In this document: piece after piece, positions 57,485-64,000 of the stretch
Position numbering within the stretch: the first letter of the stretch is position 1
Layout: each line of letters begins with the position of its first letter
From: Gordionus sp. m RMFG-2023
Taxonomy: Eukaryota > Nematomorpha > Gordioida > Chordodea > Parachordodidae
NCBI RefSeq assembly: GCF_954871325.1
Contig: NC_088775.1
Location: 54,599,561 to 54,663,560, forward strand
DNA: 64,000 nt
Reading direction: 5' to 3'
The notes under the pieces: generated by a model
Seen by the model: only the letters and a program-made list of their open reading frames with translations
Databases searched by the model: none
What the model was told of the DNA's origin: nothing
Made by a program: the position numbers and the translations under genes

Positions 57485-58107
57485 AATTGTTTAATAGATT
57501 TTTTATATATATAAAGGATAAATTTATATATAGATTTTAGTTAAAAATATAGTTAAATTGTAGTTTAATATTTTTTAAATACATTATATAATAAAACTTT
57601 TTTGTTTATTGCCTTGATCCCTGCTAACCTTTTCATTATTAATTCATATTATTATTTTTTTAAAACATTGATAGGTTTTTAGAAACAGTAACATAATTAA
57701 ATTTTTAAAAAAATAATTAGATGTATAAGTATGGAGATAACAGGAAAACAAAACTCCTATAGTTTGATTAGATCACATATGGTCTTGCTGATGCTGCAAA
57801 AAATAATGATAAAAAATATATTAGATTATACTCAAGGTCATAATACGTGTGAAGATGATGTGCAACAGTATATAATAGAAAAGGCAAGTAAGAATGGTGA
57901 ATGGGCAACGGATATTGAATTGTGAAGTGTTGCCACACTTCTCAATACCCCGATATTTGTGTATGCTAGGTATGGAGCTTCATTTTGCTGGCAAATTTAT
58001 CCACCATTTAAATATGATGATGGAAATATATAAAAAAATTTGACCAAAACATTTATATTATAAATTCTGAATCCCATTTTGTAAATGTTATTGATTTTAA
58101 AGATTAA

Positions 58108-58560
58108 CTACAAATATTGATATTTTATATTTTTTACCAAAAATATTTTAGTTGATTGTATTTGTCTTGTTTTTATGCATATTTTTTTTTATTTATCCTA
58201 TTTTAACATATTATAAATAGATATATAGACTATAAAGATATCTTTTTTAATCATAACATTTTTATATACATTTCATTACAACACCAACACCATATAATCA
58301 TCCCAATTATTATTTTACTTTGATTAATTGTATTGCTAATACAATTTTTACATTCTAAAAATAAATTTGGAGATTTTTTAAAATCTGAATTAATCCTCAT
58401 TTTTTTAAATCATCAACTCAAAAATGACTATATAAAAAATTTAGTATATAACATGAATATCATTTTTTTAAATAAAATAAATTGCCACCAAATAAGTTTT
58501 AATAAAGTGTTAACACTGTCGGGGGGGGGGGGGGGGTATATTATTTTTATTTTTTTTATG
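58108..58560. other. Gap in the MULE 3' part, with a 16-base G run
   Basis: AT-rich sequence follows the OTU gene. G occupies 58521-58536 without a break. No gene was recognised; a 79-codon Asn/Leu/Ile-rich frame ending in the G run has no motif. Confidence 0.45.
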
Positions 58561-58925
58561 GTTTTTTTTTAAATTTTTTATTTTTGCCTATAAATTTTTT
58601 ATGGTAAAATATAGGAATTATTAATTGCGCATATTTAAGTTATATTTAGGATTGCATACAAATTTAATTTTTTTTGTGGTAAAATATTTAAGTTATTTTT
58701 TGGAGAATTTTTCCTACAAATTTAATTTTTTTGTGGTAAAATATAGGAATTATTAATTCCACATATTTTAGGTGAATTTTGCCTACAAATTTAATTTTTT
58801 TTGTGGTAAAATATTTAAGTTATTTTTAGGAGATTTTGCATACAAATTTAATTTTTTTTGTGGTAAAATATTTAAGTTATTTTTAGAAGAATTTTGCCTA
58901 CAAATTTAATTTTTTATTTAAATCT
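58560..58925 (+). repeat. Tandem repeat of about 65-85 bp, five copies, inside the MULE
   Basis: Each unit contains TGGTAAAATAT, then AAGTTATTTTTAGGA-like sequence, then CCTACAAATTTAATTTTTTT. Two units carry an extra AGGAATTATTAATT block. Non-coding. Confidence 0.7.
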
Positions 58926-59275
58926 AATTTTTATTAATTTTGCACTAGGGATAAAATAGACTCCACCTTTGAAGTTTAAGTAATTTTTAACATTTCTAGT
59001 GAAGGGTTAAATCGAAATTTAGTATTAAATGACGCAATTAAATATAGTATTAAAATTTATACACGAAATATAGTATTAAATAAATTTTATTCATTAAATT
59101 GAAATATATTATTGAAGTTAATACAATCATTTATAAAATGAATAAAAATGTCCAATCATAAATTTTTAAAATTAAATTAATTTAGATAAATTAATTAAGA
59201 ACATTATGGGAGCTCATTAAGAGAAATTTATTTTTTAAACTCTATTTAAAAAAATAATATCAAAAGATATAATTT
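58926..59275. other. AT-rich spacer between tandem arrays in the MULE
   Basis: The word ATAGTATTAAAT or AATTTAGTATTAAAT recurs three times in about 60 bases (59016-59075). Nothing else was seen. Confidence 0.4.
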
Positions 59276-59695
59276 ATAAATTTCAACAAATTCAATAAAA
59301 AAATTTATATAAAAAATGAGTAATTGTTTGTAAATTTGAAGCTTGCTAGGGATTGTTGTGTGTCAATTTTATAGAATAAGTCATCACAAGGTAAGATCTT
59401 TAATGTTTCCAAGTAACCTTTAAAATAAAACATACACTATCATTTATAAATTTCAACATAAATTCAATAATCAAAATTATATAAAAAATGAGCAATTGTT
59501 TGTAGATTTGAAGCTTGTTAGGGATTGTTGTGTGTCACTTTTATAGAATAAGTCATCACAAGGTAAGAACTTTAACAGGTAACCTTTAAAATAAGACATA
59601 CAATATAATTTATAAATTTCAACATAAATTCAATAAAAAAATTTATATAAAAAATGAGTAATTATTTGTAAATTTGAAGCACAAGGTAAGATTTA
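59276..59695 (+). repeat. Tandem repeat of about 165 bp, two and a half copies, inside the MULE
   Basis: Units begin TTTATAAATTTCAAC at about 59276, 59442 and 59609. Each of the first two contains GCTTGCTAGGGATTGTTGTG (or GCTTGTTAGGG) and AGAATAAGTCATCACAAGGT. The third is shortened. Non-coding. Confidence 0.7.
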
Positions 59696-59746
59696 TTCTT
59701 TACTCAATCATTCTAAATTTCCTAATTCATAGCCATCTTAAGATTC

Positions 59747-60683
59747 ATGTAATTTAAATTTTCATATTGCTTTATAACATCTTGTAAATCTTTATAGGAT
59801 AAAAATATATCTCCTTCTTTCATATTTAAAAGAAGAGTTTTTAAATCTATTAAAAAGGTTTATAAATTTGTCTATATCAACAATTTACCTTTGGTATGAA
59901 CTATTTTTGAGTCAACTAAATATTGGGAAATAAGTAAGGTATTAATATGGTAGTACTTTTTGGTGACATTCTATAATCTGATATATAAAGATCTATGTAA
60001 TTTAAATTTTCATATTGCTTTATAGCATCTTGTAAATATTTATAGGATATAAATATATCTCCTTCTTTCATATTTGAAAGAAGAGTTTTTAAATCTATTA
60101 AAAAGGTTTATAAATTTGTCTATATCAACAATTTACCTTTGGTATGAACTATTTTTGAGTCAGCTAAATATTGGGAAATAAGTAAGGTATTACTATGGTA
60201 GTACTTTTTGGTGACATTCTAAAATCTGATATATAAAGATTTATGCAATTTAAATTTTCATATTGCTTTATAGCATCTTGTAAATCTTTATAAGATAAAA
60301 ATATATCTCTTTCTGAGTTTTTAAATCTATTTAAAAGGTTTATAAATTTGTTTATATCAACAATTTACCTTTGGTATGAACTATTTTTGAGTCAACTAAA
60401 TATTGGGAAATAAATAAGGTATTACTATGGTAGTATTTTTTGGTGACATTCTAAAATCTGATATATAAAGATTTATGTATTTTAAATTTTTATATTGCTT
60501 TATAGTTTACTAAATTTCGTCCACGATATTATTTATACATCCATTTTATTATAAATACAAATTTTAAATGATTCGTTAAATTTTCGTAACTTTTATATCG
60601 ATTCGGAAAATGCGTATAAATAAGAAAAAATATAACTTTTATTTCTTGCTAATACGCCATTTGGCGTAAGTCTATCATCTCCC
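59747..60683 (-). repeat. Right end of the MULE: three tandem module copies plus terminal repeat
   Basis: Units start near 59747, 59994 and 60241 (about 247 bp each). They are the reverse complement of about 48080-48330 at the left end. Each holds the block before the transposase gene, the ATG and roughly 30 codons (MKEGDIFLSYKDLQDAIK in the fully kept ones). Unit 3 has lost about 18 bp around the ATG. The outermost 200 bp match the left terminus. Multiplied subterminal modules give a foldback-like end. Confidence 0.85.
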
Positions 60684-62030
60684 GATATTCTCAGCATGGG
60701 TCCATTGGTGAATCCAACGTCAGATGGGAATCGGTGGATACGTCAATGATACCATTGAGGATATTGTTGATAGGTTAAAGACCATCGACCCTTCTTGGGG
60801 CGCGTCAAAATCACTGTAATCTCCGGCTGGCGAGCTCTCTAATGATAGACACTGCTTTATCCACCAGAAGGGAAATGTCATAAGAAGACTAGGAGGCTGT
60901 TGAAGGGCTATCGGTTCTCCACTCCTGGATTTCCGAATCCTCCGATAACAACGACCATCGATCTGATAATGGTTAGAATATTTGACTGACGTCAACAGCG
61001 TCTGTTGGTGGAAATGTGGCTGATTGCACTATTCTAATCCACCAGAGCTTTGCTCAATTCCGTTAGATATTTAATCTTTTTAAGCCCTTCCGGGAGGAGC
61101 TGCCCACTTTCCAGGTCGGTGATCCGTTGTCCCGGACTTGGTTGCCTTTTTCTATGGGAAATAGCCCTGAAAAGGACTGATGGGTATTTAGCCCTAAGTT
61201 TAGGTATTAGGTAGAGATAGAGTTCTAGGGAAAGTAGAAGAGGATGAGATAGGAGAGAAGAAAGATGTAAGGGGATCATCGACTTTCTATTTTCTTTTCT
61301 TACCTCTGGAGGAGGGCGCCTCTTTCTAGGTTTTGGACCTGTAGGAAGACGTACCTCTTGTGGCACGCCCTTTCTCTCGAAAGAGCCGATACGGGATTAT
61401 CCTAATCTCCTTTACGTTCATGTATTGTTCTTGGTGGAAAGGTCATTTTCTTTAGTTGTCTGCCAATTCCAATGAATGGCGAGGGCGAGGATCCTGAGTC
61501 TTTACGATACTGCTTCACAGATTACCATATCTGCGTCTTCATTCTTACGCTTTACCATCCTCTTTATGTATTTAAGTTCGTCCTGGTCACTTTCATTTTT
61601 ACACTTTGGCTCTTTAAGTTCATTCATTAATCCTATAAGCTTTCGTACGTTCTGTTGTTATGTTAGGAATGGCTCTATCATCGGGTTGATGTCTACACAA
61701 TTTAGAAACGTGTATAGAGAAATTACTCTCACGTTCTTGGACGCTGTCATATTTTTCCGAGCCCGTATTAATATCCGTGGGTAGAGCAGTCGGTAGAGAT
61801 AGAGCGTGGAAGGCCAGTTCTCTGGGTGCTCGCTTTGGAGAGGGCATCCATAAGGGTTGTCAGTGTGGCGTGAGAATAGTCTTGATTTGATTTGGAGGTT
61901 CTCTGGAAGTGCTTTGAGTATCTGAAGTCTGAGGCCCTCTATCCAAATTGGTTTATTTGTTTTCCACTTTATCGTAAGTCCGAACTGTCTCAACTCCCAG
62001 AGTTATCGTGAGTAAGTAAGTTAGTCAAAG
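60684..62030 (-). pseudogene. G+C-richer fossil coding block, right part
   Basis: Base composition changes sharply at the MULE border. Minus-strand open stretches at 61993-61658, 61366-61034 and 60995-60720 suggest one decayed coding sequence read leftward, continuing at 47864-47695 beyond the MULE. They include RKRRPPPEVRKENRKSM, RPSPGQRITDLESG-like text and CYRRIRKSRSGEPIALQQPP. I recognise no domain. Similar G+C content suggests kinship with the retroelement fossils at 11-13 and 34-35 kb. An expressed host gene remnant is the alternative. Confidence 0.35.
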
Positions 62031-62033
62031 GGT

Positions 62034-62430
62034 CATAGGCGCAGCCAGAGGTGGCAGGGAGAGAGAAATACCCACCCCCCCTTCAGAAATTTATCACTTT
62101 TTGTAAATATCATTTTAAGCTAATAAAAAATATCCTCCTTAGTCTTCTCCCTACCCCCTGTCCCCCGAAAATTTATGCACATATCTTAAACAATAATTTG
62201 AAAGAAATAATGTAAAAGTTAATATTTTTTTTAACAAAACTAGTTATTATAATTTATACTTTTTTGGAAAAAAGCATTTATATATAAAAAAAGTAAAACC
62301 AAATATGTTTATTACTAAATAAATATAAGACAAAGATAAGTCTTAAAACAAAAGTGAAATGTATTATAATTACGGTTCCCGTTCTAAATCGCTAAAGTAA
62401 TAATCGCTAAAAATTAAAATACCACTAAAA
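62034..62430 (+). repeat. Possible hAT-type terminus and AT-rich lead into the satellite
   Basis: AGGCGCAGCCAGAGGTGGCA followed by a run CCCACCCCCCC resembles the ends of the hAT-type elements at 9932 and 30109. No partner end was found in the window; it may lie beyond 64000 or be lost. Confidence 0.35.
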
Positions 62431-62439
62431 AAATAAATA

Positions 62440-64000
62440 TTAATGACAACAAATAGTTATATAAAAACTTAATACAAATATAAATCTAAGGGTGAGAATA
62501 TAATATATTTTAATATATATAATTCATAATAATATTATTAAACATGCGTTTTACAAATTTAATAATTGTTTTAAATAGCATTAAAAAATTTCATCAATAG
62601 TTAAAATACTTAATACAAATATATATCTTAAGGGAGAAATTATAATAAATTTTAGTATATAATTACAAATTATATTATTAACAAGGCGTTTTACAAAAAT
62701 ATTTTAAATGGCAATAAAAGATTTTATCAATAGTTATATTCAATACTTAATAACAAATATATATTTTAAGGGGGATATTATAATAAATTTTAATATATAT
62801 ATATAATATTATTAAGTATGCGTTTTATAAATTTTTAATTATTTTAGCATTAAAAAATTTCATCAATAGTTAAAATACTTAATACAAATATATATAAGGG
62901 AGAAATTATAATAAATTTTAGTATATAATTACAAATTATATTATTAACAAGGCGTTTTACAAAAATATTTTAAATGGCAATAAAAGATTTTATCAATAGT
63001 TATATTCAATACTTAATAACAAATATATATTTTAAGGGGGATATTATAATAAATTTTAATATATATATATAATATTATTAAGTATGCGTTTTATAAATTT
63101 TTAATTATTTTAAAAAGCATTAAAAAATTTCATCAATAGTTAAAATACTTAATACAATATCTTAAGGGAGAAATTATAATAAATTTTAGTATATAATTAC
63201 AAATTATATTATTAACAAGGCGTTTTACAAAAATATTTTAAATGGCAATAAAAGATTTTATCAATAGTTATATTCAATACTTAATAACAAATATATATTT
63301 TAAGGGTAATATTATAATAAATTTTAATATATATATATATAATATTATTAAGTATGCGTTTTATAAATTTTTAATTATTTTAGCATTAAAAAATTTCATC
63401 AATAGTTAAAATACTTAATACAAATATATATAAGGGAGAAATTATAATAAATTTTAGTATATAATTACAAATTATATTATTAACAAGGCGTTTTACAAAA
63501 ATATTTTAAATGGCAATAAAAGATTTTATCAATAGTTATATTCAATACTTAATAACAAATATATATTTTAAGGGGGATATTATAATAAATTTTAATATAT
63601 ATATATAATATTATTAAGTATGCGTTTTATAAATTTTTAATTATTTTAAAAAGCATTAAAAAATTTCATCAATAGTTAAAATACTTAATACAAATATATA
63701 TCTTAAGGGAGAAATTATAATAAATTTTAGTATATAATTACAAATTATATTATTAACAAGGCGTTTTACAAAAATATTTTAAATGGCAATAAAAGATTTT
63801 ATCAATAGTTATATTCAATACTTAATAACAAATATATATTTTAAGGGGTATATTATAATAAATTTTAATATATATATATATAATATTATTAAGTATGCGT
63901 TTTATAAATTTTTAATTATTTTAGCATTAAAAAATTTCATCAATAGTTAAAATACTTAATACAAATATATATAAGGGAGAAATTATAATAAATTTTAGTA
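62440..64000 (+). repeat. Satellite array with dimeric and tetrameric higher-order structure
   Basis: Monomers of about 134 bp alternate between type A ((T/C)ATGCGTTTTA(T/C)AAATTT, then AGCATTAAAAAATTTCATCA) and type B (AACAAGGCGTTTTACAAAAA, then GGCAATAAAAGATTTTATCA). B recurs near 62681, 62947, 63215, 63483 and 63756, a dimer period of about 268 bp. Type A itself alternates a long form (TTTTAAAAAGCATT; 63086, 63620) and a short form (TTTTAGCATT; 62819, 63354, 63893). The true repeat is therefore a tetramer of about 535 bp. The first monomers are the most diverged, as at an array edge. The array runs off the window end. Confidence 0.9.

Larger units (their letters stand above)
51126..57635 (+). 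mobile_element. Small LTR element without pol, in the OTU intron (fossil)
   Basis: The 5' LTR, 51126-51399 (274 bp, TG to CA), is matched by a 3' LTR split into 53096-53218 and 57485-57635 (123 + 151 = 274 bp). Only about three differences were seen, so it is young. A primer-binding-like TGGTGGCAGCGGTGGGA directly follows the 5' LTR and a purine-rich AGAGGGTGGAA precedes the 3' LTR. Without the LINE, the element is about 2.2 kb. No reverse transcriptase or integrase was recognised, so it would depend on another element. Flanking pentamers TATCC and TTATT do not match. Confidence 0.82.
50815..58107 (+). pseudogene. OTU-family cysteine protease carried by the MULE (two exons seen)
   Basis: Exon 1 (about 50815-51021) ends with HFYNPTTNIWRKYHATRLNL, then RLETIELDGNCFYR; DGNC holds the catalytic Asp and Cys of OTU proteases. 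GT at 51022 and AG at 57719-57720 bound an intron that now contains an LTR element and a LINE. Exon 2 starts at 57721 with CISMEITGKQNSYSLIRSHM, the segment that follows DGNCFYR in OTU domains. Next come NGEWATDIEL and SVATLLNTPIFVYARYG. The catalytic His follows in NIYIINSESHFVNVIDF, with stop at 58105-58107. The helix order and all three active-site regions are in place. Two breaks were seen: TGA at 57923-57925 (probably from CGA) and a one-base slip in an A run near 58032. OTU enzymes remove ubiquitin or related tags; the role in a transposon is unknown. Upstream exons may exist between 50700 and 50815. Confidence 0.82.
47874..60683 (+). mobile_element. Mutator-like element (MULE, Phantom-like) carrying an OTU protease gene
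   Basis: The ends are complementary: GGGAGATGATAGACTTACGC at 47874 and GCGTAAGTCTATCATCTCCC ending at 60683. GATATTCAG at 47865-47873 and GATATTCTC at 60684-60692 share seven of nine bases, as for a 9-bp Mutator-type duplication. The element is 12.8 kb, of which about 6.5 kb is later insertions (LTR element 51126-57635 holding a LINE). It encodes a transposase (48254-50549) and an OTU-type protease (50815-58107), both plus strand. The 3' third holds three sets of tandem repeats. FLYWCH/FAR1-type transposases with foldback-like ends are described for the Phantom group of animal MULEs; assignment to that group is inference. Confidence 0.88.

Noticed and set aside
58521-58536. G-quadruplex or regulatory signal in the 16-base G run
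   Set aside because: A lone homopolymer with no second G tract nearby; length is also the sort of feature assemblies get wrong.
47874-60683. Reading the whole 12.8-kb unit as a Polinton/Maverick because of its size and protease
   Set aside because: No DNA polymerase B, integrase, packaging ATPase or capsid motif; the protease is OTU-type, the transposase is MULE-type, and the flanks fit a 9-bp rather than a 6-bp duplication.
61476-61784. 102-codon plus-strand frame in the G+C-richer block
   Set aside because: It opposes longer minus-strand coding-like stretches and has no motif; judged antisense.

Overview
This is a very AT-rich (roughly a quarter G+C, by eye) eukaryotic window made almost entirely of transposable elements inserted into one another. 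GT-AG introns can be read directly: 40 bp in a piggyBac gene and 176 bp in a Mutator-like transposase. The element mix (piggyBac, several hAT families, a Mutator-like element, Ty3/gypsy fossils, APE-type LINEs, a YLDD-type retroelement) fits a compact, AT-rich animal genome, perhaps a parasite. The species cannot be fixed from the sequence. The only confident host gene is the last exon of OSGEP/KAE1 at 19419-19632.

Layout. 1-5.3 kb: a piggyBac copy (1981-4141, TTAA on both sides) sits inside an array of about 117-bp repeats; a second inverted array lies at 18.65-19.35 kb. 7.0-17.3 kb: a retroelement with a YLDD reverse transcriptase is split by a gypsy fossil, which is split by a hAT (9932-14231), which carries a head-to-head retroelement palindrome (11149-13334). 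19.4-24.2 kb: the OSGEP exon, a LINE fragment, an orphan ORF and a gypsy fossil holding a 400-bp hAT-type MITE with a perfect 8-bp target duplication. 24.4-27.2 kb: gypsy pol fossils in both orientations. 27.3-33.2 kb: two hAT-type elements and two copies of a Mutator-type MITE. 34-35 kb: a second copy of the palindrome retroelement. 35.3 kb: a deletion derivative of the Mutator-like element at 48 kb. 39.0-43.4 kb: the best-preserved gypsy fossil, inserted in a tandem duplication. 44.1-47.2 kb: a hAT with perfect 8-bp duplication and an internal inverted duplication.

The main object is a 12.8-kb Mutator-like (MULE) element at 47874-60683 with near-matching 9-bp flanks. It carries a FAR1/FLYWCH-MULE-SWIM transposase and, downstream on the same strand, a second gene encoding an OTU-family cysteine protease in at least two exons. 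The intron between the OTU exons (51022-57720) has received a small pol-less LTR element (51126-57635), whose 3' LTR was then cut by a LINE with an open 1118-codon ORF (53219-57484). The MULE ends are foldback-like: the right end holds three tandem copies, about 247 bp each, of a module containing the upstream region and first codons of the transposase gene. A related module precedes the OTU gene.

The window ends in a satellite (about 62.44 kb to the edge) of about 134-bp monomers arranged in dimers and alternating tetramers of about 535 bp. Both MULE genes carry breaks, so this copy is probably dead, though its structure is still legible.
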